The notes beneath the pieces are model-generated. The model saw only the letters and a list, made by a program, of their open reading frames with translations. It did no database searches and had not been told where the DNA came from. Position numbers and translations under genes: made by a program. From Saccoglossus kowalevskii (taxonomy: Eukaryota; Hemichordata; Enteropneusta; Harrimaniidae): a DNA stretch of 64,000 bases. Positions 14,042-28,500 of the stretch are shown here, in pieces. Within the stretch, counting starts at the first letter, position 1. Each line of letters begins with the position of its first letter. Location: the NCBI RefSeq assembly GCF_000003605.2, contig NW_003122908.1:781336-845335 (forward strand), given 5' to 3'.

Positions 14042-14069
<28 letters not shown>
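14042..14069. repeat. (CA)14 microsatellite
   Basis: Fourteen uninterrupted CA dinucleotides directly after the polypurine tract and before an imperfect ACATATAC tail. Confidence 0.98.
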
Positions 14070-14073
<4 letters not shown>

Positions 14074-17000
14074 TATACTGATAAACAGACAGACAAGCAA
14101 GCATGGCCACTACTTTTGTCATAATTGTATACCCGTCACCCTGGCAGCCCCATATGTACTGTCATATTGACTTGGCCAGATTAGAGATGCAGTACACCAT
14201 GATTACTAATAATCCGATTTCTGCTATTGATTCGATGTAGAGTGTGTCTCGGTTATCCAGTTATATCATTGTACGTTATTACACGATTAATCTACGAATG
14301 CAACGTTAAATGCGATATGTATAAACCGACTGATCATAGAATACTTTAATCTCATTATTTCTTTTAGTCTGGGTGTTACTCAATTATTTTATGACTATAA
14401 GTATTTCCTTGAGTCACATATAACCATGGTTATTTTCTTATAAAGAACGAAAGCACAGATCGCACTGAAAACGTAGCAGAGTCTATATTAAAACTCGATT
14501 CAATCATTATATTGGCGTCCCATTCACACATGCAAAGAAGCAGATAATTGGACAATTTTCTCGTAATTTTGTAATTTATACTGAAAATAAGCAATGTTCC
14601 TCCCCTGCATTTATTTGAAATGTGTCTATAAAACAAGGACAATGCCCAATGCCGAAGGTGCTGTGTATGTCTCAAGTCGGACGACGATATAACAGCTGTG
14701 AGTGTTTCCCTAACAAGACGAAGCGGGTGAATGTTGTCGGAAATAAATATTTCGATTCAACGCGAATAGATTTTGTTCTTGCCCTGATTATTTTAACTCG
14801 TTTTCCCATCAGTAACTTTTCACGTAATTCTTACATGTAACTCAATAGAGTTAGCTGCAGAAGTCAGCTCAGTGTGAACAGTACACCGACAGAAAAAAAG
14901 ATTGCATAACTGTTTTATATAGAGATCTATTATGTTCGACGAGAAATAAGTACATTGTGTATAGTCAATGCGAATGATTCGCTTTATTCAATTCACCCAG
15001 TTGGAGTTACGGGACTGATGCAATGCATGTGATGGGCGAATAATGGAATCTCAATATACGCCCGAAGCAAGCGCGCCTTATATAACTGGTACATGTATAC
15101 TCGTGCGATTAAATAAGTAATTATGTGTTCATAGGGTACATGGCAAGGCCGTTACGCAGTGCGTAGCTTGGTGGCAATGAATTAACTCTCGAACAAATCA
15201 AGCTAATTACTTTTGATTTGAAAAATCTAATCAAAAAAAGCAAATAAAACATGAAATCGATTGGCTTCCTGTTATTGTCCATTTCTGAAACATTCATTGA
15301 ATAATTAATTACACAATGGTCAGGATTGAAGCTCTCGTGTGTAATCTTTGTCGTTTATAATTGCTTATTGGTAGATTTATCTGCCAGTATTTGCGCGATG
15401 TATAATCCCGTGCCGCCGGCACGGCATATCTTTATGTATCGAATATATTATATAAAGTTTCTTTGTAGATACGAGTACAAAAAACAAACAAACGTACATG
15501 TGATACAAAAGTCTGCTCCTCAGGAACTTGATAGGCCGTTGTACGAAATCTCTAATATTACTACTGACTGGGTAATATAACCCGTCGCGCTGTTTGTTAG
15601 TCTATGACTTATAAACTATAGGGCGACTTCTTGTTCGCTGCTATCAGAGTATGTCCAATTTTATACACTAACATTGTTTTTGTTTCTGGGGGATCGTTCA
15701 ATTGAACCAAACAATTTCCTTGTAACGTGCCAATAGAAGTGAATCGATTTAGATGGTTGAACAGACACCTGCATGCTGATGGAGCAACCCGCACTTGTAG
15801 ATGTATTGGGTTGATTATCACGTGGTTTAAATAACTATTCATCTCAATAACGATGTTTTGAACAAGCTCGTTCCGTAGATACAGAGTTACATACACTCAG
15901 ATACGCCGCGAGTGTTATATGTGCACTCATTAAGTCTTCTTCAACTCCGTCATGCGTTTCCTATCTTGTATGACCGCGTGACGTCCTCTCTCCTTGCTGC
16001 TTAAAAGAGGAGCACATCCACTCCTAGTTCAAGAAACGCTCCGCGTCAATCGAATAGAAACGTACGTAAAATTGAAGGGATGACTGCAAAGATGCTATCT
16101 AGTTGATTGGCATAGCACACGTTTCTTTTTTCAGTCACACCAACTGCATTTGTCCAATCACATATCAATCAATATCAATAATCTGATATTTGCACCATGG
16201 ACGGATATAAGAGACAATTACCGAAATCTACACATCTGCGCACAATCAATTAATATTTACAAATGGAAAACATGTTCTCACATTTGAATGTTACCATTTA
16301 TAAACTGTATTTAATACGTCGTTTTGCTTATGTAGTGCAAGATTAAATAATGTTACTAAGAACCTCTGATTGAGCATGACCTGATCTGAAGTAATGGATT
16401 CCAGTCGCCAAGTTCCGTCCATTTCCATAAAATGACGACAGAATTAACCGTAATAAAATAGAAACGTGTCAGTCAAAATCAGCATTTAACGCAGAGCCAT
16501 TAAGTTGTTCCGCGCCCCACCGTGACGTCGTCAATGACATGGAACGTTTCGGCTTTTTAGAAATATATTTTACAATCAAATTATAGTTTGCTTCACATTT
16601 TATTTATCTGAAAAAAAAAATAATTGCGTAAACGATATCCAGTGACGCATTCTCATCAGTCGAATCTAGCTCTCTCGGTCGTATGTGAGAAATGTCTTCT
16701 CAGTGTGATTTCAACTTCCTCATATAGCCATATAAAATTGGTCTTATTGTTGCGATAATTACAACAAATATACAGGCATACATGCATTTGTTTGGATACA
16801 GATTTCACTTTACGTCGAGGGAATACAATACCTACAACATAGTAGCAAGCGGTGATGGCGGAATCATCAAAAAGCATACATATATATACGCGTCGAGTGA
16901 AAACAATTTAGTAAACACTCCATTACCATGGCACTGCCACGTACAAAATAAATTGAAAAAAAACAAAATGTATAACCCACGTGAAACCATTTCTTCAACA

Positions 17001-19450
17001 ATTGCAGTGACGTATAGTAACAGAATACATTCAAATCTACATCCTACTTAGTTTTGATATATGTGTAGAAATGCAATGAACATTCAGCCTTACATTGACC
17101 TTGTGACATTTTACTGATTTTTAATAGGCATTTTTCAACTGTTTTTTTTTCAGTCATTGCCAAATTGAAATACATACCAATGAATATCATTGACCCACGT
17201 TTTTGTTGTAATCACCAAGGTGGTGATAATTGCAATTCCAATACCATTTACAGGTGTCGGCAGCGAATAACATTTTAATACTATACTAGTCAACGCGTTG
17301 AAGCAGAATGTCTTGGCAATACTACCCTGACATTTTACGTGAACAGAATCGTATACCAATGCGTAAGTACCGTCAATAGCCACTTCAAGGTATGAGCAAT
17401 GAACAGTAATACCAATAATTGTGAGTATTGAGAATGTTACCAATAGCACCTCTTCATTTTTAATATACCATTACAATGACCACATTTAACCATTTCACAC
17501 ATTGCATAATTAGATATACATTTGCATCGGACAAATACAATAGATGTTATACATGCCTCAGATCATCTGGCGAAGCATAGCTAACTGGATGGCAGACATA
17601 AAAAATAATTATTTCAGCATTTTTTGCAATCCATGATTTGCGCAACGAAGTATAGCACGTATCGTACAACACATGCCAAAGCCGGAAGTTCTAAAAAAAT
17701 AACATGACCACTGCCATGTCCGATAGACGCTCTGTATTCCTGATACTGAGAGAAACGCTTATTGTTGTAGAAAATTGGACATCATACTAATAATATGGAC
17801 TCATTCTGAACTTCCGCCAATAATTACCACAGTGAAAGGAATAATGTTGAATTAATACTGAGCACCATTTGTTCAACCACAAATCTAGGGAAGATCAAAA
17901 TAAAACTTACCATACACATGAAAACGCTGGTTAAAATGCTATATATCACAGCATATATTTAAGGTAGCAACAGAGAAGAACATTAGTTATAAATTCATCT
18001 GTGATCTATGACATTCCCTGACAGCGACTAAGACATCTACTTGAACTGTTTGAATCACAGATTATTTTAACTCGTTTTGCCTTGAGGCGTTAGTGCTTTA
18101 TAGTTATATACCATATCTACACACATATATATAGTGTGTGTAAGGAGAGGGTAATTACTCAATTAATCAATTAATCGTGTTATCAGTCTATACATGTCAT
18201 ATGTAGATTCTAATATCAGTTTTGTAAGTGTAAATATACCGAAGATTCCATTATATTTAACTGAAACCCTTAGAAGTAAATGAAGTAAATGTGCTTACAA
18301 TCAGAAACATAATGTCACCTTCGAATACGCCTTGAACACACTTATATAAAATCCTTCACATGCAGCTTTACGCGGTGCCCTTTTTCATTTCATGCGGTTT
18401 TCTAACCACATGCTCACTTCCTCAGGGCTATTGCATAAGTCACGACAACGTTATTTATTGGGTAATGGTGTGCACGTTTCAAGCACTGATCTTCTTGGAA
18501 AACGTAAACCAAACGGTTTCTGCCGGTGATAGATATATATGAATTTAATAATTATAGTATACCACCGAATAAAAACCTCCCATGCAACTGCCAAACCTAT
18601 CAAAGAGTTATAAAAACCGATGTGGGTCGCATGCGATGTATACAATGCGGGTAAAATATATATTTCTTTACGCGAAATTTTAGCATGTGCTGCACGCTGA
18701 TCGTGACGTACTAGTATGCTAAAACAAATTTAATTATGGAACATATAATCAACTAATCACAAATCAAATGCAGCGTCTTTCAAAGGTTAAAGTTGAATTA
18801 AAGAAATTTGCATTAGAAACTTGTCAGAAATGTACAAGACCTCAAACCGATGAACATAACATATAGGGCACAAGGAATATGGAGAATTACACTACTAAAA
18901 CTAACCACCTAAGTTAGCAAGTGACGACATCAATGGACATCACTATAAGACATTAGTACATTACCCATATAATGATTGACACGTAAATAATACAACATGT
19001 ATATTAGAACTACGGCGTAACTTTAAGAGATACGCGACTATACATATTGTCTAATTCGTTTCACATGCGCAGGAAATGGTAGTACTCGCATATTATACAG
19101 TTCTAAGCCTATACCAATAATGGGAATATGATATACTCTCTCGCAATTGAAATGTTTTAATTTTTAACCCATTGAGATCTAGAACGGAGACGACAAGACG
19201 CTAATGCAAGCGCATGACATATCGAAAAGTATACGACTTATATCAAGGTTTGTATATTGTGATATATGCTTTTGGCACACATCAGTGTTAGTATAGCGTC
19301 AATTATGATGTTTCAGTGTCGGAACAGTAGTTTGAGACGGGGGATGAATACAAAACAACATACCATTGATTCACGGTGATTGGCTTCACAGATTCACTGT
19401 CTAAACTAGATCTGACATTCGTCCGAGTGAGTCATGATTGTGTTAACTCC

Positions 19451-19467
19451 AAAAAAAAAAAAAAAAA
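19451..19467. repeat. A17 homopolymer
   Basis: Seventeen consecutive A residues. It could be the decayed tail of a retroposed sequence inserted in the plus orientation, but no recognisable body or target duplication was found upstream. Confidence 0.9.
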
Positions 19468-22388
19468 TTGAGATAATTATACTTTGTGTGAACAGATCCA
19501 AATGATAATGTCACAGTATGCTGTTTGGAGCTGCAATGCTTTGATAAACCCCAGCGTTCAATTCCAGGTCAATACACCTAATTAACAGATCTGATAAGAC
19601 TCAAGCATGAACACCCACGCCACAGGTTCGGTCATCGATTGACCGAAGTCTGCATCATTAACGTTTGGCTATTTTTTTCCATATGTTCAGACAAATGAGT
19701 ACACATGCCACTGTCTTTGCAGAATAGACCGTATTCGCAAACACACGCCGAAAGCTCATTGAGAGTAAGAAAGCCGCTGGACTAGTTTTTGGTGTCGCAT
19801 TCTTATTTGCGATTAACGTGAAATAACTATTGCACTTCTATTACTGCAAACGGCAAGTCGTGTTGCTGATCAAATTGTGCCATACTGACCCAGAGTCACG
19901 TTCTACAAAACTGGGAATGTACCGGTCTGCTTTGTCATTTATTTTCAATGGGAGTAACATAGAGATAATTCATACGTGTTCGTTCATGACACATGACCTT
20001 TTCGTACCATAAGTTGCGTCTGTTGTCGAAGTACGTAGGTGGGGCTGGCGTTCGAGTAGAAAGTATATAACCTTGTGTGTACGGGTCTGCAGGTCGACGT
20101 GACAAGTCACCACGATTGCTTTGAAGACAGCGCAATTAATGCCACCCTAACTTCCTGGAATATATTACAATAATAAATGTTGTTCCGGCAGAAATGCCAT
20201 GATATTAATAGACAATTTTTTTTAAGAAGTCAAATCCCCATATTATTGTTTTACCTACGATAAACTAGTACTTAGCATAATAATCTTATCATAATCTTAT
20301 CAGCAATCTAGAGTGCCCGTATCTCGTGTTAGAGCATGTCAGATTAAAAAGTACCACACGACCTTCGGTCTTTTTAGTGATTTATCTAGACAAACGCTTT
20401 TTATAAGTTCGTCATTATGACACACTGCAGCAGCTGTGATTGCACAACTCTGAAAAGGTTAGGGTCCTTATAACAAGTTATTTGAGAGACTAATCATGCG
20501 CACGGGATAATAATTTATCTTATACAAACTAGCGTATGTTTTGCAGGTTTGGTCATTTTTGTCATGGTATATTTAAGAATAAAATTCACAATTATATTGT
20601 TACGTTTCCACGTTCATAATTAGTATGAACTGCACCCCTAAAAAAAACACACACACAAACATGTATAAATAATTGTAATATTACTTACCGTTTTAATAAT
20701 TTTAATTATTTGCATATCACGTCAAATGTGGTATATGATTTGCGTAATCACAAATAATCAGAAATTGTGTAAACATCTTGTGGTTATGTATGGACCAATC
20801 TGATAGGAGTGAAGTTTTCCTGTCTCCCCAATGTTTCTCGGTTGGCATGGCTTCATTAACGTGGGAAACCTGGTAACCCAATAGGACAGGCAATTATAAT
20901 ACGCCATTATTTGTTATTGATTGATGGGACAACACGTCTAAGTGAACATTCTTTATTTAGAAATAGTCTCATTTAATTTGCATAAATACCAGATTTGAGA
21001 AATGTTGTTTCGTCGGGCAATGTTTCTTGCCTGTTTTACTTCCTATATACGAGAAATACGAATGACCTTTTCTAGAAAAGCAAAATAATAACATATTCAT
21101 CAACATGTTCAACTTGAAGTGCAAGCGTTCACTCAGGATGTTGTCGGGAAAGGACCATGCGTCCAATACAACTATATGCTGAGAGATGTGTCCCAATGAA
21201 ACTATCATGTATTAAACTACAAGTACATTAATTAGGCTATAATTTGTTTAGAAATGTGCAATAGTTTACGATATACCAAAATATGTGAAAAAGGGAGTAA
21301 TATGTCGCAACTACAATCTACAAGATCTTCGTCATTTAATTAAAAATATAACTGACTGATTTTATCGCTGTGAATGTCTGAAAACACTTGAGAAGATTGC
21401 AATCGTTATAGATATGCAATTTACGTTTCTGGTCTTACTCCTCACCGTCTGTTCTCTACCCACCAAAGTAGGGAATAGGGTCAGTTACGGCGCGGCACGG
21501 GCTTCGATCGACTACATGTGAGATTGTGTGCCGGAAATTGGTACACTCGCGAAAAAAATCGTCATCTAGCTCAGCGTCTGGTGTTTCTGACACTTGACTT
21601 CAGACATTATTCGCAAAAAAATCTGAAATAAATTGAAAATTAAAATAGCAGTATCTTTGCTGTTACCAGCAGATTTTGATCATATTGATAACGTGTAATA
21701 GAAAAAAACACACTACCTAAGCCACTAAACCTTCCTACGGCGAATAGCCAGGTCTATAAAAATATTCGTAACCATTCAATAAGAGAACGAAGCTATACTC
21801 TGAATTAAGCTATACACATATCACGTAATGATACTTGTTATTGCAATTAAGATAACGTGGAGTTTATATTAAGTTAAGTAATATTTACCTTCCCGTAAAC
21901 TGCCTGAGGTCAATTGACGCTGGCATGCAGGGAGCGACGTTTTTCATATCAGCAGCGTCGACGTCCCTGTACAATTAAATAATCCATTAACATCTATTAC
22001 ACTACATTTGTAGGAAAGAAGACGTTAATTAACACTATACATTTTTGGATCGTGTATTTCGTTGCTCTGCCAACACGCTGGTAACATATCATAACGGACA
22101 CATATGCCGTAATTATTATATTAGCGAAAAAACCTATGTTTAAGAAAACCGATCGTCTATATGTAACGGTTTTTGGGGGTATTAGTCTAAAAGAAGCAAC
22201 AATCCGGTAGTGATATAATACTCTTATTTGTATAGCAGTGACCTAAGGTTAATCAAAATCGAATATATTTTGAAGACTTGTGTTATGTCAATGTTTTCGC
22301 CAAAGAAGTAACCAATGAAGGTGTAGTGAGCGAGAGGACGTCTTCGTTATATACTAGTAGTATATTCTAGAGTAAACAAAATATTCAT

Positions 22389-22402
22389 CTCGCCCGGGCG
22401 AG
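22389..22402. repeat. Perfect 14-bp GC-rich palindrome
   Basis: CTCGCCCGGGCGAG is a perfect palindrome embedded in very AT-rich DNA, 100 bp before a long ATT microsatellite. It contains a SmaI-type CCCGGG core. No factor or function is assigned. Confidence 0.6.
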
Positions 22403-22503
22403 TTCATTTCATATTGTTAATATTCAAGGAGTTGTGCACATACAAATTTGTTTGTAATTTTAACATTCGTATTTAGTAATAACACATCAGTTATATTTAA
22501 CAC

Positions 22504-22571
<68 letters not shown>
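22504..22571. repeat. (TAT/ATT)n microsatellite, about 22 copies
   Basis: An uninterrupted 68-bp trinucleotide array of T, A, T. It is the complement type of the AAT array at 34242-34317. Confidence 0.98.
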
Positions 22572-22577
<6 letters not shown>

Positions 22578-25500
22578 CGAAATGATTTCTCAAATCAAAT
22601 ATTAGTGTATTCCACAACAATAACGTGTGCACAGACATCAAACAAATTAAATAAATAAACAAAGTGATATACAAAAACATGTTTAATACCAGATCACCGA
22701 AAACACCGTTGTATTTCCCCATTGATTACTAGCGGATATCTTCGATATGAAGTTTCTTTCCGTTTAATAGTCACCATGGCAACCGTATACGGGATTACAC
22801 TCAGGGCGTAACGAAATTACGCTATGTGATTACAAACGTGTTTGTGTAAAGACAGACAGCTGTCAAAACCAACTCAAATCTTAGGAGAAACGTTTGTGAC
22901 CCGGTACCGTCACCTCACTTTATGGGTATTACAATAATGGTCTCCAATTCCACTAGTTTCTGATTTAATCATAACTGCTCGATAAAGTGCTGCATGGCAT
23001 TTCCATCGCTCTAATAACTCGGTAATGTTTCCATCATATTTGGATTCGAATAATGATGCATATTACAATGCTTCCACGATTCCCATACTATGCCCTATAT
23101 ACAGTGCACCATCACCAACAATCATACGCGGATTGATACAAAGAGATGCGTAATTACAAGTGACCTGCTGTACAACGCATGAGTACTGTGGTGGTGCTGG
23201 TGGCGAGGAGCAATTTGGGGTACGTTTAAGGTGTAGTGGAACAAGGATACAATGTCGGAAGAGAATCCAACGTTGTACGTGATAGATAGGGATAACGCAT
23301 CTTCGAGTGATTGAACTTACCCTGCATTGGAATGCCTGTATCAAGTCATTTACACAGCTGCCGTCTCAAAGAACACTAATTTCTTTGAAATACTTTCATT
23401 TCATCGCAAGTGATATGTTATAATAGGTATGGTGATCACATGTTTATGGCGAATACAGTGCAACAGTGATATCAATACGAAGAAATGCCACAGAAATGAC
23501 TATACACACAGAGGCAGGCTAGTTACGCATACTACGGCCACGGGCAAAATGACATGCGAAAACACATTCGTTTTCTTCAATTTTACTGATGATTTAAACT
23601 TATATCCAACATTTCGGGTAGAGATCGGTTGAAACTGCTAAAATGGTAAAGGCAAATGACCGATGTAAAAATAAACACTTTTCTGTGGCGAATCCTGATA
23701 AAAAAGTTATTATCTAAACGTTCACGTTCTACCATCGGCGTCTGATGTATCGTTTCGTCATCGGTAAAATAGTTGACAATCTCTCGTGCAGACATTCTGA
23801 CAGTCTCATTAGCAGATAGGTCAACCTCGTATTCGCTTTTGTTACCACTCAGTCACTGAATCGCACCCTTATCTATGCCTTGTATGTCATCGGCGTCTTC
23901 ACCTTTCATATTTTCGTCGGCATTGCGTTAGTAAAATGATGTTAGTAAAAAACGATTTAAACATAAATTGGGCAAATTTATGGCCGTGTTTCTTCGAAAT
24001 TTGTATTTTTTGAAAAGCTGGGATGATATATCAAGATCTGAAGTAACCGTTTTACCGATTTAAAAAAAAAATTATAAAGAGAAATATAATTTCCCCTTCT
24101 CGTTACAGTAAGTGACATACAATTTATTTCGTCTGTTCCGTACATTGACCTCAATCGCTTCCTGATCTTGAACCGGGCTACACGTGGTACGTATCGACTA
24201 ATGAGAACGTCCGGTATTTTCGAATGACGTGTGTGAATGTGACGTAATCGCGGCCATGCGAAGCTCCATGAAGTGTCAGTATCAGGAAACTATGATGACG
24301 ATGTTACACGAGTGAGAATTATCTACTTGTTATATTCGTATACATAAACCTCAGGCGTAAACAGGTTTTGAAGATCAATGTCGGATTTATATCGAGTAAT
24401 GTGATTTGAACTACATTTGTATTTGAAAAGGGCGGGCAGACGTACCACATCTTTGAACATGGGGGTCATCCGGTTTAGTCGTCTCCCGTATTAGTGACAG
24501 AGATGTATTATTGATATTCAGGACAATTCACTTAAAAATACGCGGCAACAGATTTCATCGTTTAACACAAAATAAATGTTTTATTTACACATTCTAGCAA
24601 CGCATCAAGATAATGTTATTTTTTGAATCATGCAATTGTGCGTGCTCAAAGTAAATTTATGAAATGCATTTATAAAATGTTTATTTCCACGTCGACGTGA
24701 TGTCACGTCTAAGTCTACGTATCTGATACTCGCTGAAACATATGCTACATTTGTAACCATTAAACAGCGAAGCGATTCTCCATTAAGGAACGCAGATCTG
24801 TATTACGCTAGACGTAATTTCTTCTATGCATGGCACAATGTTGTCTTCGCTATGACGCAGGCTTACCTCCAGATGCGCATAACTTGGAAATGGACGTCAT
24901 ACAATAGTATGTGATAAAATTATATAATGTAGATTTTACATCACATCGATTCCTACAAAATCTCAATTATATTATTCTATTTATCTATCTACACGAGATT
25001 TGTATTATAATATATTTATATGAATAAGTGTGTGTTTCAGCCTGAGATCTGCTGATAGAATGTACCATTTACAGACAAATACAAATAGAAGACAAATAAC
25101 AACATAGCGCGACAGTGCTGTTTACAGGAGAGACCGTGTCACCATGTATTGTTGGGTCGATACATATTCTCCGCAAATATTGGTCAGCGTATACGTTATC
25201 ACGTGATTATACGAAATCATCCCCCCCACACACACACATGTCTAACCTTAATAGTAAAGTTATCCATTACCTTTGTTAAATTACATTATATTCAATTAAA
25301 TCGCAATTCGGCGTGCAATATAATTAAATTGCATTTAGTTAAAAAAACTAAAATTCGTTGAAATTCAACTTGAGGTTAAGTTTACATTGTTCAGCCTTTC
25401 ACTATGTGGTGGGGGTTTTACTCGTGCGGATGAATTCAATAAATTGGAGTAACCTTTCATGTGAATCTAACGCATGGGACTGATGTTTCCACTGTACTCG

Positions 25501-28500
25501 CACAAGAAATGGCAGGGAAATTTCGCGATTTCCTCTACCGCCCTTGGCTGTCCTCGTTTATCCCCAAAGGGTCATTAGAATTCAAAGAAATATTCATTTA
25601 TGCCGCAAGCATGTTGCGTCATTATTCAGTGACAACGTTGTTGGGACTACTATACCCTGGGCGACGGATATCGCTCTAAGCTGCGTGAGTCATTTTACTG
25701 AATTTGCATTACAGACTGTGTATTGGTTGTGTTGTTTTAAGCATTGTAGTGCAAATCACGTGTGTCCTTATGTGGAGTGTCGAACAGCACAATATAGTGT
25801 ATGATTTTGTCAACCTTTGACTGGATTGTGGATAAGTAGCAAAATTCGGTGCGAAAATGTTCAACAGAATTTTGTTCACCAAATCAGACAAAGAATCCTC
25901 GTCGTAAATGGTGATCCGAATTTCCTCTTGAAACAGTTAAAGGCACACACTTGAGATAAATAGAGTGGGCAGAAGAGTCAGCTAGCATTTAACTTTTAAA
26001 AGTCTGTAATTTTATTTGAACCTGAAATACATATAACGACTTTTAAAAGTCTGTAATTTTTTTTGAACCTGAAATACATATAACGCAATATCGGAAAAAA
26101 TAGAAAATGAAAAATCAAAGACAAGTTTACGCAAAATCATTTCCCACAATATAAAATTGTCAACCCTTAATTTGTTTCCAGGAAAACAATTTTGCGCACC
26201 AAATTTAGCTCACCACTTATCCAGCCTCGACTACATTACTCATTAACCTTGATGGGCGAAATTGACATTTTCCAAACAAGAATTAACACTCCAGGTACCA
26301 ATAATTCATCCCACAATTTCCGCGTTTTAAACACACACTTAAATATTTGCATTTTCATTGATCAATAACAATGAACTTCTGATTGGTAATTCAGTTGCAT
26401 GGTAAACAAATTTCATGGGCTATAACAATGTCAAGGACATGATACGTATAAATAATGCTGGTGCGCTTTTCCGTCAGGTATGTGCATGAACGTGGCATGC
26501 ATCGTGTTAGTTTGTTGTTTCACAACTTCGAATAAATGTGTTTCTTGTGTGTGAATCATTGTTGTTGATTGTCATTGAAAAGTACACGTGATTATCACCT
26601 TGACCCTGTAGATAACCCCACTTACTTGAACTACGGCACTGATCACTGGTAACAAACTGTTACTTAGTGCAACTAATTAAACCTGTAGCTTGTATTGTTT
26701 ATTTTCTTAATTGTTAAAAATAATGTGACAGAGATATGCATGAAACATATCAACTTCCTGCCTAAAAATGTCCTTGGTGGTCTGGCCTTTGCGAGTTTCG
26801 TTTTGTTTGCCAATATACAAAGTGTGAGTCACGCAGCGCGATATTTAATTGACAATGCGGGGAAAGAAAAAATGAAATTAAACATTCACCGGATGTTGAA
26901 TATGAGGAAAAGGGTCCACAGATGACTTATAATCTTACATAATCTTTTATTCCATATAGAAGACAAATTATCAATTCGAGGTGAATCAACTAAGCAATCG
27001 GTTGTAATTTATTGAAGCGTGAACTCAATAAGTCAATAGCGAAATATTATCAGAATACAGTCAAATAAATCATATGGTACGATCGATTGATGTCGACTTT
27101 CTTTGTACGAAATGTATTCAGCATTACGTCATCATAAACGTTTTCGACAAAATGCGCGGCATTAATTCACCTAATATTTATTTTTACATTGCAATTTTGT
27201 GTTCTTTTAAAAACGTTTATTTGTTTTATAAATTATTTCATTGAATATTCATTACGCTTGCTGTCACCCCCCCCCCAACATGCACGCATGCACGCCTTAT
27301 CACGTACTGTTGTTTTAATGAAATTTAAATAAATGAAAATTAGTCGATTCACTCTATACCAGCGAGTGAGAACACAATTTGTTATTCTTTATATCTTTTT
27401 AATTATTGTTTTGTTGTCGCATTGATACTATCGTTTCCATTTCGGCGTTTCCCTTTCCATTATACAAACATTTATTCTAATAAATACGGAAGCTGCGATT
27501 GGTTAATAGGAATGTGCTCCTGGAACATACATATTCCGCGAGGCCAAACACACCCACAATAACGGCTACCACTATGGTAACGCAAATTGTTTTAGATTGT
27601 GATAAACGCATTATGAAAATTAAAATAATTAACTACATTATTCCGAAGTTACATGAATATAATGGGGTTTAAGTTAGAATGCATTAATGTACGATTGTAC
27701 TAAAACAGCAAGCTGCCCATACAAATACGACATTTAATTCTTGGACTAATTTTCTACATTAGCGTGATTTGACGTCGATTCGATCTGTAACTGAAACATC
27801 TTTACATTTGTTTTTATATGCCTCAAATACTCGCTCAATAGAGAACTGCGCTTTTATTTTAATGATTTTACATTCATATAATTAACAGTTGTGTCTTGAT
27901 AAAACTAAACATGTTACAGGATGAGTATCTCGAATTCATTTATGGTTGTTCGTTTTACTAGTGCAGATAACTCCTAAACTGTAGTGAGCTAGGGAGTGAT
28001 TCACTGAATTTAGCCACTTGTACGTATGTTTGTTTGTTTGTTGCTAACCTCATTGCTGACCTTTCACGACTTATGGAACCCGTAACTTTTAATATAAAAT
28101 TCAGATAATGTTACACATTGCTCCTCTGTTCTTTTTAGAGTTCATCCTAGTAGTCTGTCTGTGAAGCAATAACAAATTTCATATTGCATCATATAATCAG
28201 CTGGTACGATATCATACGAAGAGAAGTGGTATTTTGTACAGTCGTTTAGGATAATGCAAGTGTATTGCTAATCGTATCTGTAGGACGTATGCATCTGTGG
28301 ATTGTCTAATAGAGACTAGTACGGACATGATGGGCACACATCAACTTAAACATTCAAACGAATGTAAATTGGCACATTGCGTTGTTCCAGGGGCAATTGT
28401 AACTCGATTGCTATTTAAACTGTTACCAGTATCTTCATTGACGATGATACATGTAAATTGCGGTGCTGTTTTCTGAATAAAGTAATGTAATTGGTGGCCG

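Larger units (their letters stand above)
14070..22503. other. No gene recognised
   Basis: AT-rich non-coding DNA. It contains the A17 run at 19451-19467, an octamer-type ATTTGCAT at 20708-20715 and a Su(H)-type CGTGGGAA at 20860-20867 near two CCAAT motifs, any of which may be chance. Open frames are short and unrecognised. Confidence 0.55.
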
